A stretch of 55,280 bases of DNA from Elusimicrobiota bacterium. GTDB lineage: Bacteria > Elusimicrobiota > Elusimicrobia > FEN-1173 > JAKLIF01. Shown here piece by piece: positions 8,566 to 16,243 of the stretch (the stretch's first letter is position 1; each line of letters opens with the position of its first letter). The stretch lies in NCBI GenBank assembly GCA_022709755.1, contig JAKLIF010000012.1:1-55280 (forward strand). The letters are read 5' to 3'. A program made the translations under genes and the position numbers. Under the pieces are notes generated by a model that was given only the letters and a program-made list of their open reading frames with translations, was not told the DNA's origin and made no database searches.

Positions 8566-9564
8566 TCAGATTTTGCGGAAGAAGCTGTTTATGCGGTCGT
8601 TCATGCGGGATGATGTCAATTGGTTGTATCCAGGTAGAACATATCTTCGCCCGATCCCACGGCGGCCATTGAGAAGAATCAGTCCGCTGGGAATCGGGAG
8701 ACACAGGACATCCCATTCATGGCGATGTTCCCATTCACTGTCCAAAAAGGGGCGTATCGAACGGGAGGTCAGTATCTGGAATATTCCGTTCGGCGTCAGA
8801 TGGTCGTTCAATCCATCGAGGATCCGTCGCCCGATCTCGCTTCCGGTGGTCCCTCCGTCGCTCCACAGGGTTCTTCTGGATCGGAGCGTTGGCCGGAAGG
8901 GGGTGTTGGCCAGGAGGACGTCATATTTCCTGTCGCCGAATGAGCGGAACAGATCGGACCGTCGGAAAGAGGCGTTCCGGACTCCGTTGAACCGGGCGTT
9001 CCAGGAGGCCAGTCGGACGCTCCGAGGATTGATGTCTCCTCCCCAGGCCTTCCCCGAATGGATGGAGGACAGTAGGACGTGGACGCCCGTGCCCGTGCAG
9101 AGATCGAGGAGGGTGGAGGCGGTCCTTCGGAACTGCAGTTCCGCGAACAGGGCCGAGTCATACTGGACGGGATAGACGGAATCGCGCCGGGTCTCCCGGT
9201 CGGACAGGATCAGGAAACCTTTGATCGGCCGGATGATGAAAGGGGATCGAAACCGTCCATTTTCTCGGGTGATTAGTCCCGCTCGTGAAAGCTCTCTCCA
9301 TTCCTGGCCCGTCAATGTCTTTTGGGCCTGTGTGTCCGTTAATGGGAGCCCTTGATAGAACAGGCGGATCAGTGGGTTCCCGCTCGGTTTCGTGTTTTGA
9401 GTGAAGTGTTCATGTGAGGCAAAGAGCAGATCGGGGCGGCGGAGATGGAGGGAGTGGGCGATTGTTTTTTCCGTCAATGCCGAGTTCAGTCGTCGGCGGA
9501 ACCATCTCAGCGAGGGCGCGGCGCGTGGAACGGGAGGCAGGGGCGGCTCTTTTGGAGGGGTCAT
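8566..9564 (-). CDS. Class I SAM-dependent methyltransferase (HemK-like fold)
   Basis: The C-terminal two thirds is a Rossmann-type methyltransferase. The SAM-binding loop is DLCTGTGVH, the acidic residue that holds the ribose is in GGDINPRSV, and the catalytic-position motif reads ANTPF. In N5-glutamine or N6-adenine enzymes that motif is NPPY or NPPF, so Thr replaces the first Pro. The N-terminal ~120 residues hold a Pro/Arg-rich start and a winged-helix-like domain. This layout resembles HemK/PrmC-related proteins, but the substrate is unknown. It is the first gene on the chromosome side of the island and lies about 55 bases downstream of the symporter genes. Confidence 0.7.
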   Translation of the reverse strand: MTPPKEPPLPPVPRAAPSLRWFRRRLNSALTEKTIAHSLHLRRPDLLFASHEHFTQNTKPSGNPLIRLFYQGLPLTDTQAQKTLTGQEWRELSRAGLITRENGRFRSPFIIRPIKGFLILSDRETRRDSVYPVQYDSALFAELQFRRTASTLLDLCTGTGVHVLLSSIHSGKAWGGDINPRSVRLASWNARFNGVRNASFRRSDLFRSFGDRKYDVLLANTPFRPTLRSRRTLWSDGGTTGSEIGRRILDGLNDHLTPNGIFQILTSRSIRPFLDSEWEHRHEWDVLCLPIPSGLILLNGRRGIGRRYVLPGYNQLTSSRMNDRINSFFRKI

Positions 9565-9618
9565 CTGATCGCTGACGTGGGGCGGATCGAAAGAGTCCGG
9601 AAGATCCAGCGGGGATCT

Positions 9619-9732
9619 TCAGTCGTCATCCTCGAGGCCGTGATGCCGGAGGATTTTATAGAAACAAAAACCGTTCAGCCAGAGCAGCAGTCCCCAGGAG
9701 AGGATCAAGAATATCCAGCCGCCGGTTTTCAT
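9619..9732 (-). CDS. Small single-span subunit of NSS transporter (MetS-like, 37 aa)
   Basis: The 37-residue product has one hydrophobic helix (GGWIFLILSWGLLLWLNGF) followed by a short polar tail ending in EDDD. Its ATG overlaps the symporter stop as ATGA. A tiny single-span subunit encoded directly after a neurotransmitter:sodium symporter gene is known from the MetP/MetS methionine-alanine importer, where it is needed for transport. The position, coupling and layout match that, though substrate cannot be deduced. The gene is easily missed because of its size. Confidence 0.75.
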   Translation of the reverse strand: MKTGGWIFLILSWGLLLWLNGFCFYKILRHHGLEDDD

Positions 9733-11303
9733 GGGTCGGTCACTGTCGATCTTTTCTTCCAGGCGTGCCATACCAGGTAGGACAGAAGCCCGAAGAAGAG
9801 CAGGAGGCCGATGCGCGTCCAGAGGATGAAGGGGCGGTTTTCCACGGAGACTCCCTGCATCAGGATGACCGGCCATCCCTCCTGATAGAGCCAGAAGCCC
9901 AGGATCGCCAAAAGATAGACAGGAGTGATGTATCTCAAGATGAACTTGAACACCGAGGGGACGGACATCTCGGCCCCGTGGTGCATCTCTTCCCAGGCCT
10001 TGTCCATTCCGAAGACCCACGAGAAAAGGATGGCTTCGATGGCTCCGGCCAGGATCAGGCAGAACGTCCCCCCCCAGAAGTCCAACTCGTCCATGACTCC
10101 GCGACCCAGGAACAGGATCGCGGGTTGGCAGAGGAAAAAAACGATGGCGATCGTGATGAGGGCGGCTTTCTTCCGGCTGATGTTGAACTCGTCCTCGAGG
10201 AAGGCGATGGCGGGGATGGCCATGGAGACGGAGGACGTGATGCCTGCGAGGAAAAGGAGTCCGTACCAGATGGAGGCGAAGCACATCCCGGCGGGGATCT
10301 GGTTGAAGATCATGGGCATGGTGACGAACCCGATGTTGAATGAACCGCTCTGTGCGATCTCGACGATCCGGGCCGATCCGAAGAACGCGAAGGCGGCGGG
10401 GATGACGATGCTGCCGCCCAGGATCACCTCGACGAACTCGTTCGTGGCCGAGGCCGTCAATCCGGAGAGGGCGACGTCTTCCCGTTTGTTCAGGTAGCTG
10501 GCATAGGTCATGATGACTCCGAAACCGATGCTCAGGGTGAAGAAGATCTGTCCCGCGGCGGCCAGCCATACCTTGGCGTTCGTCAACGCCTTGAAATCGG
10601 GATTCCAAAGATAGCCCAACCCGTTTAAGATGGTGTTGTCCGGAGTCTCCGGGTGTGGAGTGCCGATGGTCAGCACGCGCACCGTGAGAATGATCCCGCA
10701 GATGACCAGCGTCGGCATGGCCCAGTTGCAGAGTTTCTCAATCCCTCCCTTGAGCCCGCGGTAGATGACCCAGGCGTTGAGCGCGAAGGTGATCAAGAAA
10801 AACAGGTAGGCATAGCCGAGTCCCGAAAAATGATCCGTCGGGAGAAGTCCCTGATATCCGGTCAGGAAGGCGCGCATCCCCTGTTCGGTCGCGGCGACTT
10901 GGGATAGTTTGCCCGAGACAGAGAACCAGGCGTAACCGAGGAGCCACGATTCGATGTAGGTGTAGTAGGAGAGGATGACGATGGGGGCGAATATCCCCAG
11001 AACGCCGAAATATTTGATGAACCGGTTTTTTTTCCACATGGTGTGAAAGATCCCCGGAGCCGATCCGTGTCCGAACCCTCCGCCGTAGCGCCCGATGGTC
11101 CATTCCACCCACATGAGCGGGATCCCGAGGATCAGGAGCGAGATGAAGTAGGGGATCATGAAAGCCCCCCCGCCGTTCAGAGCGGCCTGGGAAGGGAATC
11201 TCAGGAAATTACCGAGCCCGACGGCGCTTCCCGCCACGGCCAGGATGACTCCCAGCTTCGATCCCCAGCCTTCGCGTTTGGGTGCCGTTTTCGTCTGTTC
11301 CAT
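9729..11303 (-). CDS. Sodium-dependent transporter of the NSS (SNF) family
   Basis: This 524-residue integral membrane protein is a LeuT-fold sodium symporter, a family that takes up amino acids and related solutes. The first helix carries the family signature (LGVILAVAGSAVGLGNFLRFP) with unwound glycines that bind sodium and substrate, followed by eleven or so further hydrophobic segments. It is slightly longer than the shortest bacterial members and retains the extra C-terminal helix. The downstream 37-residue partner overlaps it by four bases. It follows apt by about 30 bases, so it probably belongs to the acylphosphatase-sigma-apt unit. Confidence 0.92.
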   Translation of the reverse strand: MEQTKTAPKREGWGSKLGVILAVAGSAVGLGNFLRFPSQAALNGGGAFMIPYFISLLILGIPLMWVEWTIGRYGGGFGHGSAPGIFHTMWKKNRFIKYFGVLGIFAPIVILSYYTYIESWLLGYAWFSVSGKLSQVAATEQGMRAFLTGYQGLLPTDHFSGLGYAYLFFLITFALNAWVIYRGLKGGIEKLCNWAMPTLVICGIILTVRVLTIGTPHPETPDNTILNGLGYLWNPDFKALTNAKVWLAAAGQIFFTLSIGFGVIMTYASYLNKREDVALSGLTASATNEFVEVILGGSIVIPAAFAFFGSARIVEIAQSGSFNIGFVTMPMIFNQIPAGMCFASIWYGLLFLAGITSSVSMAIPAIAFLEDEFNISRKKAALITIAIVFFLCQPAILFLGRGVMDELDFWGGTFCLILAGAIEAILFSWVFGMDKAWEEMHHGAEMSVPSVFKFILRYITPVYLLAILGFWLYQEGWPVILMQGVSVENRPFILWTRIGLLLFFGLLSYLVWHAWKKRSTVTDP

Positions 11304-11334
11304 GGAGGATCGGGGTCAGAGGTGGAGCGATGGT

Positions 11335-11847
11335 CTAATAGCGGAGGAGGGAGGCGAGAGGGATGTCTTTTATCTTGTCGCGGCCGTTCAGGAAAGTCAG
11401 TTCGATCACGAACGCCGCGCCGACGACGTTCGCTCCGGATTTACGGATGAGGTCGCAGGCGGCTTTCGCGGTCCCGCCGGTGGCGAGGACATCGTCCACC
11501 AGGAGGACGTTTTCCCCCGGAGAGACCGCATCCGTATGGATCTCCAGAGTGTCGGTTCCGTATTCCAGATCGTAGGTCACTCCGACCGTCTTCCAGGGCA
11601 GTTTCCCCTTTTTTCGGACCGGGACGAATCCGACCCCGAGTTGTTGGGCGAGGGCGGCGCCGAAGATGAAGCCGCGGGATTCGATGGCCACGATCTTTTT
11701 GGGAGCCCATTTGTTTGAGGCGTCGGCCAATTGTCCGATGACGGATCGAAAGGCGCCACCCTCTTTCAAGAGAGGCGTGATGTCTTTGAAAACGATCCCC
11801 TTTTTCGGAAAGTCAGGAACATCCCGGATGAATGATCGGATATCCAT
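11335..11847 (-). CDS. apt: Adenine phosphoribosyltransferase
   Basis: This enzyme salvages adenine by joining it to PRPP to give AMP and pyrophosphate. The 170 residues are typical. The N-terminus shows RDVPDFPKKGIVFKDITPLL, and the PRPP-binding loop VLLVDDVLATGGT lies at 114-126 with its two aspartates. ESRGF at 56-60 helps bind the base. A strong site (AGGAGG) is five to six bases before the ATG. It starts 10 bases after the sigma factor gene ends, so the two are co-transcribed. Confidence 0.95.
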   Translation of the reverse strand: MDIRSFIRDVPDFPKKGIVFKDITPLLKEGGAFRSVIGQLADASNKWAPKKIVAIESRGFIFGAALAQQLGVGFVPVRKKGKLPWKTVGVTYDLEYGTDTLEIHTDAVSPGENVLLVDDVLATGGTAKAACDLIRKSGANVVGAAFVIELTFLNGRDKIKDIPLASLLRY

Positions 11848-11857
11848 ATCGTCCTCC

Positions 11858-12688
11858 TCAGGAGATGCCCGCTCTTTGGGCGGCGCGTTTCAAACGGAGC
11901 AGTCCGCGTTCTTCGAGCTGGCGGACCCGTTCCCGCGAGAGGCGCAGTTTCTTTCCGACATCCTCGAGGGTTCTCATGTCCTGGTTGTTGAGTCCGAACC
12001 GCATCTCGATGATCTTTCTTTCGCGGGATCCGATCTGTTGCAGCGCTTTTTCCAACTCATCATGCAATTTGAGGGAGTAGAGGATCTGTTCCGGGCCTTT
12101 CTCCACTTTGTCGAACACGACGTCCCGCACGAAGATGTTCTCGTCCTCGTCCAACGGGGTGTCCAAACTGCCGATGGCGCGGGAGGCCTCCGAGGCCTCC
12201 ATGACGTTGCGGACTTGCCGCGCCGTGAGGTGGAGTTTGTCGGTCATTTCGGCCAGGGTGGGTTCCCGGCCCAGTTGTCCCCGGATATGGTCCCACTCTT
12301 TCAGCCACTTGCGGAGCGCATCCCACGCGTGGGGCGGGATCCGGATGGTCTTGGATTGTTCGTCGAGGGCGCGACGGATGGATTGTTCGATCCAGTAGGA
12401 GGCGTAGGTTGAAAAACGGAATCCCTTGCGGGGATCGAATTTTTCGACGGCGTGCATGAGGCCCAGGTTCCCCTCTTCCACCAGATCCAGGAAGTCCATC
12501 GAGGACCGGTAATATTTCTTGGCCATCGGGATGACCAGACGCAGGTTGGCTTCGACCAGCCGCTTCTGGGCTTTCTTGTCCCCTTTTTTGGCTTGCCGCC
12601 AGAGGACGACCATCTCTTCTTTCGAGATCTTGCGGAGGCGTTTGATTCCGCGGAAATAGAGCGTTAATGGGTCCAGGCTGTCTCTCAT
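11858..12688 (-). CDS. RNA polymerase sigma-70 family factor, group 2-like (RpoS/RpoD type)
   Basis: The 276 residues contain sigma regions 1.2, 2, 3 and 4 but no long region 1.1. Region 2 (near 47-107) includes NLRLV and the core-binding and -10 recognition segment with DLVEEGNLGLMHAVEKFD and FSTYASYWIEQSIRRAL. Region 3 follows, and region 4 has the helix-turn-helix RTLEDVGKKLRLSRERVRQLE. The short length and full domain set fit an alternative group 2 sigma (RpoS-like) rather than the housekeeping factor. A good ribosome site (AAGGAG) precedes it. It is cotranscribed with acylphosphatase upstream and apt downstream. Confidence 0.92.
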   Translation of the reverse strand: MRDSLDPLTLYFRGIKRLRKISKEEMVVLWRQAKKGDKKAQKRLVEANLRLVIPMAKKYYRSSMDFLDLVEEGNLGLMHAVEKFDPRKGFRFSTYASYWIEQSIRRALDEQSKTIRIPPHAWDALRKWLKEWDHIRGQLGREPTLAEMTDKLHLTARQVRNVMEASEASRAIGSLDTPLDEDENIFVRDVVFDKVEKGPEQILYSLKLHDELEKALQQIGSRERKIIEMRFGLNNQDMRTLEDVGKKLRLSRERVRQLEERGLLRLKRAAQRAGIS

Positions 12689-12729
12689 GATTTCAATCTC
12701 CTTAAAGTGAACAGCGCTATTCTACTTTC

Positions 12730-13020
12730 TTAGAAGATAATTTGGAAGTCCTCGTCCGCATCGAAACGCGGCGAAATGTTTTCCGTGCTCACGGAACTGA
12801 CGTGAGCTCCGGGATGGGCCGACTGAATACGCTCGACGTATTGCTTCACGCGCGCCGGCGGGCCTTCGATCTCCAGACTCACGTCGCCGTCGAACTCGTT
12901 CTTGACCCAGCCGTTCAGGCCCGCTTGACGGGCCGCTTCTTGGCAGAAAAAGCGGTATCCGACTCCCTGGACACGGCCGCGCACGAGGGCTTTGATCCGG
13001 ATGATATCCGTTGGGGGCAT
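12730..13020 (-). CDS. Acylphosphatase
   Basis: This small enzyme hydrolyses the carboxyl-phosphate bond of acylphosphates. Of 96 residues, GRVQGVGYRFF (15-25) is the phosphate-binding loop with catalytic Arg23, and Asn41 in GWVKNEFDG is the second catalytic residue. It is first in a unit with the sigma factor. A consensus promoter directly upstream would place the start site only about six bases before the ATG, and no ribosome site is visible, so the message may be nearly leaderless. Confidence 0.93.
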   Translation of the reverse strand: MPPTDIIRIKALVRGRVQGVGYRFFCQEAARQAGLNGWVKNEFDGDVSLEIEGPPARVKQYVERIQSAHPGAHVSSVSTENISPRFDADEDFQIIF

Positions 13021-13032
13021 AGGGACATGAGG

Positions 13033-13061
13033 AATATAGCAATTCAGTCAGTGGATTTCAA
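13033..13061 (-). promoter_or_regulatory. Promoter for the acylphosphatase-sigma-apt-NSS unit
   Basis: TTGAAA (13056-13061) and TATATT (13033-13038) are separated by 17 bases on the minus strand. The predicted start site is near 13026, about six bases before the ATG at 13020. Confidence 0.65.
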
Positions 13062-13073
13062 AACGTCGGACGA

Positions 13074-13102
13074 CCCGGATGTTTTTATCCGGGCTTTTTT
13101 TT
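13074..13102 (+). terminator. Rho-independent terminator-like hairpin between divergent promoters
   Basis: A perfect 7-bp stem (CCCGGAT / ATCCGGG) with a GTTTTT loop is followed by C and eight Ts on the plus strand. No plus-strand gene lies just upstream. It would stop antisense transcription crossing the sigma-factor unit before it reaches the serine hydrolase gene. Confidence 0.75.
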
Positions 13103-13110
13103 GTTACAAT
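13102..13110 (+). promoter_or_regulatory. Extended -10 promoter for the serine hydrolase gene
   Basis: TGTTACAAT is an extended -10 element (TGn plus TACAAT) lying immediately after the terminator T tract. No good -35 is present, because that position falls inside the hairpin. The predicted start near 13117 leaves a short leader containing the AGGAGG site of the gene at 13136. Confidence 0.5.
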
Positions 13111-13135
13111 CGAAAGGAAACCCAGGAGGTTCGCG

Positions 13136-14098
13136 ATGCCCTGTCCCCATCCTAGAAAAACAATGAAATATCGTGCCGGACTGCTATGGGTCGGGTTGTC
13201 CTTATTCCCCGTCCTCCTTCAGGCCGGAGAGGTCCGCCAGGGAGGATATCACTTCATCAATCCGCTTCTGGAATGTGAAACGGAGGATTGGAAGGAAATC
13301 CGGTCGTTCAAGCGCGAACTGGAGGAACTGATCGACAAAGAGAAGAAGAGGACAACGATCTCCCACGTGTCCGTTTATTTCCGGGATTTGAAGAACGGCC
13401 CGTGGTTCGGGATCCAAGAGAGAGATCCGTTCGCTCCGGCGAGCCTGCTCAAAGTCCCCCTGATGATGGCTTATTACCGTCTGGCGCAAGACCGCCCCGC
13501 CCTTCTGAATGAAAAAGTTGTGTTTCAACGGAAAAAGAATGTCGTCGCGAGGCCGGGAGTCGTCCTTCCGTTGGTGGACGGTCAGATCTATTCGATCGAG
13601 GATTTGATCAACACGATGATCATCCATTCGGATAACGAGGCGAAAGACATCCTCTTTGACAACATCCCGCTGAAAGAAGATCTGATCCGTGTCTATACGG
13701 ACCTGGACATCGTTGTTCCCTATCAGTCCATGGCGGAGGACCACATGTCCGTCAAATCTTATACGGGGTTTTTCCGAGTCTTGTTCAACGCATCCTATTT
13801 GAACAGGGAATATTCCGAGAGGGCTTTGTATTTGCTGTCAAAAACGACTTTCAGGGGCGGTTTGGTGGCGGGTGTTCCACCGGGGGTTATCGTCTCCCAT
13901 AAATGGGGATTCTGGCCGACCAAGACCGGCGGAAAACAACTCCATGACTGTGGGATCATCTACTATCAGGAACATCCGTATCTGCTCGGGGTGATGACAC
14001 GGGGTAAAACGGAAGAGGAACTCGTGGAGATCGTCCGAAAGATTTCTCAATTCGTTTACGACGAACTGAACCGGCAGTACATCGGGAAGAAGCCGTAA
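13136..14098 (+). CDS. Exported class A beta-lactamase-like serine hydrolase
   Basis: The protein has 320 residues from the ATG that lies six bases after AGGAGG; an upstream in-frame start was rejected because it lacks a ribosome site. An N-terminal basic stretch and hydrophobic segment (GLLWVGLSLFPVLLQAG) form a signal peptide. The serine-transpeptidase/beta-lactamase fold is shown by S103-x-x-K106 (SLLK), S165-D-N, and HKWG around residue 256 where the usual KTG would lie. This arrangement occurs in beta-lactamase-related hydrolases whose substrate is often unknown. Peptidoglycan or antibiotic hydrolysis is not established. It is a single gene against the local direction. Confidence 0.8.
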   Translation: MPCPHPRKTMKYRAGLLWVGLSLFPVLLQAGEVRQGGYHFINPLLECETEDWKEIRSFKRELEELIDKEKKRTTISHVSVYFRDLKNGPWFGIQERDPFAPASLLKVPLMMAYYRLAQDRPALLNEKVVFQRKKNVVARPGVVLPLVDGQIYSIEDLINTMIIHSDNEAKDILFDNIPLKEDLIRVYTDLDIVVPYQSMAEDHMSVKSYTGFFRVLFNASYLNREYSERALYLLSKTTFRGGLVAGVPPGVIVSHKWGFWPTKTGGKQLHDCGIIYYQEHPYLLGVMTRGKTEEELVEIVRKISQFVYDELNRQYIGKKP

Positions 14099-14118
14099 AC
14101 ACCTTCTCAAAAATAAAA

Positions 14119-14191
14119 TCGGAGCGGTGGGATTTGAACCCACGACCTCTTGGTCCCGAACCAAGCGCGCTGCCAACTGCGCTACGCTCCG
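14119..14191 (-). tRNA. tRNA-Pro(CGG)
   Basis: The 73-base cloverleaf on the minus strand has acceptor CGGAGCG/CGCTCCG with the C1-G72 pair typical of bacterial tRNA-Pro. The D stem is GCGC/GCGC and the anticodon arm is CTTGG-TTCGGGA-CCAAG with anticodon CGG. The T arm is GTGGG-TTCAAAT-CCCAC. CCA is not encoded. Its 5' end is 10 bases after the stop of the acyltransferase gene, so it is probably transcribed with it. A T-rich run follows and may terminate. Confidence 0.97.
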
Positions 14192-14201
14192 ACTAAAAAA
14201 T

Positions 14202-15038
14202 CTACGCTCTCTCCCAAACGCGGTCGAACCGGAACCACTGTTCCGGATATTGACCGATCGTTCTCTCCATCACCCGGGCGGCTTTCTGAGCCAGATCGGC
14301 GATCTTCTCCGGGGACGTCCCCTCCGGCCATAACGGTTTTTCGATCCGCCCCAGATACTGTCCTCTTGCGGTCCGAATCACAAAAGCCGGCAGGATGGGA
14401 GTTCGATGCCGCGCGGCCAGCAGATAAGGCCCTTTGGGGAGTCTTATCTCTTGGCCGAACATCCTCACGGGAAGTCCGGTTTCCCCGAACGGCCGGTCCC
14501 CGAGCATGGCTAAAATCTTTTTGTCCTTGAGGACTTTCGAAGCTCCCAGGGCGGCCCCCTGCCCGACCATCAGGTACGAGAGGTGAGGGGCCCGTTCTTC
14601 CTGAAAGAATCGCCGGAGGATCTTCGATCGATAGGGTTGATAGATCGCGGTGACCGGCCACCCCCAGTCCGACAGGACCTTTCCTCCCAATTCCCAGTGG
14701 CCCAGATGTGTGGTGAGGATCAGCGCTCCGAACCCCTGCCGGAGGATCTCTTCGGCGGACTCGCGTCCCTCCATCCGGATGTGCACGTCGTCGGGGAACA
14801 GAAAATCCACCACAGTGTTCGAAAAATTCTCAAAGACCCGTCCGACGTCCGACGGCTGTCCCGTCGCCGCAGTGATCACCGCGAGATTATCGGCCACCGC
14901 TTTCCACGGGAGAGGGCAGACCGCGCGCGATAACCGCGCCAATCGATGCGCTATATTATAGCGTTTTTGGGCGGAAAAGCGCGGCCCAATTTTTTTACCG
15001 AGGTAGGCGATCCACCCCAGGAGTTCCTGTATGTTCAT
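14202..15038 (-). CDS. LpxL/HtrB-type lysophospholipid acyltransferase
   Basis: The family adds secondary acyl chains to lipid A precursors at the inner face of the inner membrane. The 278 residues show a short N-terminal hydrophobic or amphipathic region, the catalytic H-x4-E motif in THLGHWE, and the substrate-site pattern GDRPFGETG followed by FGQEIRLPKGPYLLA. It begins directly after the stop of the glycosyltransferase gene (TGAATG). A tRNA-Pro follows 10 bases later. Lipid A or another envelope lipid may be the acceptor. Confidence 0.88.
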   Translation of the reverse strand: MNIQELLGWIAYLGKKIGPRFSAQKRYNIAHRLARLSRAVCPLPWKAVADNLAVITAATGQPSDVGRVFENFSNTVVDFLFPDDVHIRMEGRESAEEILRQGFGALILTTHLGHWELGGKVLSDWGWPVTAIYQPYRSKILRRFFQEERAPHLSYLMVGQGAALGASKVLKDKKILAMLGDRPFGETGLPVRMFGQEIRLPKGPYLLAARHRTPILPAFVIRTARGQYLGRIEKPLWPEGTSPEKIADLAQKAARVMERTIGQYPEQWFRFDRVWERA

Positions 15039-16220
15039 TCAACGCTGTCCCGGGGGGATATTTTCGGGATCCCCCCCCCACGGTTTTTCGAGGACGGGTT
15101 CCCCCATCAATCTCAGAATGGCTTCGGCGGCGTCATAGGCGGCCCGGGGTTTGGCGAGCGCCCGCTGGCGTTCTTGAAGGCGCAGGAACCGTTGTCTGTG
15201 GGTGAGGAGGGACCGGACTTCATTCTGAAGGTCCCGCAGATTGTCGGCGCGGACGGCGGCCCCGTGTTTGAGGAGGTAGCGGGCGTTGCGTTCCTCCTGT
15301 CCCGGAATCGGCGAGATCATCACCAGGGGGAGTCCCTTGGCCAGGGATTCCGCGCAGGTCAGTCCGCCCGGTTTGGAGATCAGGAGGTCCGCCGCATCCA
15401 TCAGGCGCGGGATGGTCTTGGAATAACCGAAGACCCGGACCGAGTGGTCCGTCTTGAACCGGTCCCTCAATTTCTTATAGATGGCCTTGTTCTGTCCGCA
15501 GACGACGAGGACCTGGAGCGGGGTCTGGAGAGTCCTCAGGGATTGGACGACGTCTTCCAACGGTCCCAGTCCGCGGCTGCCGCCCATGACCAGGGCCGTG
15601 GGCAGGGTCGGATTCAATCCCAACCGTTTCCGTTCCTGGACCTTGTCGCCGGGGACGGCGAAATGGGGATCGATCGGGATCCCCGTCACGAGGATCTTCG
15701 ATTCGCGGACCCCCCGTCCGATCAGGTCCCTCTTGATGTCTTCCGATCCGACGAGGAACAAGTCGATCTCCTTCGAGAGCCAATAGGTGTGCATCTCATA
15801 ATCGGTCACGATCCCGATCAGGGGCAGGCGTATCTTGCCTTTGCGTTTGAGGGCGGCGACGATGGAAGCCGGGAAGGCCTGTGTGCAGACCATGGCGCGG
15901 GGATGGAACTGTTTGAAGAGCCGGAAGAGTTTTCGGTTATTGAAGATGTTCAGGAGTTCGCGGATTTCCTTGGTGGATTCGGCGATGGTTGTGTTGTCGT
16001 AGAGATAATCCCAGATCTGAGGTGTGCGTTGAAGCATCTCCAGATAGAGTCTGGCCAGGAGAGGTCCCAGGACGGGATAGGCGTAAGTGAACGAATCGAC
16101 GCCGTGTCCGATGATGTGGGGATTGAGCTGATGCAGGGCCATCATGACGGCCTCGGCGGCGCGTTGGTGTCCGCTGGAGATGGCGATGTAGAGGAAAAGG
16201 ATGCGTTTGGGGATCGGCAT
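15039..16220 (-). CDS. MGDG synthase/MurG-type glycosyltransferase (GT28)
   Basis: These enzymes transfer a sugar from a nucleotide donor to diacylglycerol or a lipid acceptor. The 393 residues open with LYIAISSGHQRAAEAV, the MGDG-synthase N-terminal lipid-site signature. The C-terminal half has the donor-binding pattern GGSRGLGPL, KPGGLTCAESLAKGLPLV and PGQEERNA. It is 23 bases after the cyclic-nucleotide-binding gene and directly precedes the acyltransferase gene, which supports a membrane-lipid role. The exact sugar and acceptor are unknown. Confidence 0.87.
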   Translation of the reverse strand: MPIPKRILFLYIAISSGHQRAAEAVMMALHQLNPHIIGHGVDSFTYAYPVLGPLLARLYLEMLQRTPQIWDYLYDNTTIAESTKEIRELLNIFNNRKLFRLFKQFHPRAMVCTQAFPASIVAALKRKGKIRLPLIGIVTDYEMHTYWLSKEIDLFLVGSEDIKRDLIGRGVRESKILVTGIPIDPHFAVPGDKVQERKRLGLNPTLPTALVMGGSRGLGPLEDVVQSLRTLQTPLQVLVVCGQNKAIYKKLRDRFKTDHSVRVFGYSKTIPRLMDAADLLISKPGGLTCAESLAKGLPLVMISPIPGQEERNARYLLKHGAAVRADNLRDLQNEVRSLLTHRQRFLRLQERQRALAKPRAAYDAAEAILRLMGEPVLEKPWGGDPENIPPGQR

Positions 16221-16243
16221 GGTCGTGTCGGGGAAGCGGCGGG

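Noticed and set aside
9079-9276. Plus-strand small frame opposite the methyltransferase
   Set aside because: Antisense frame; no initiation signals.
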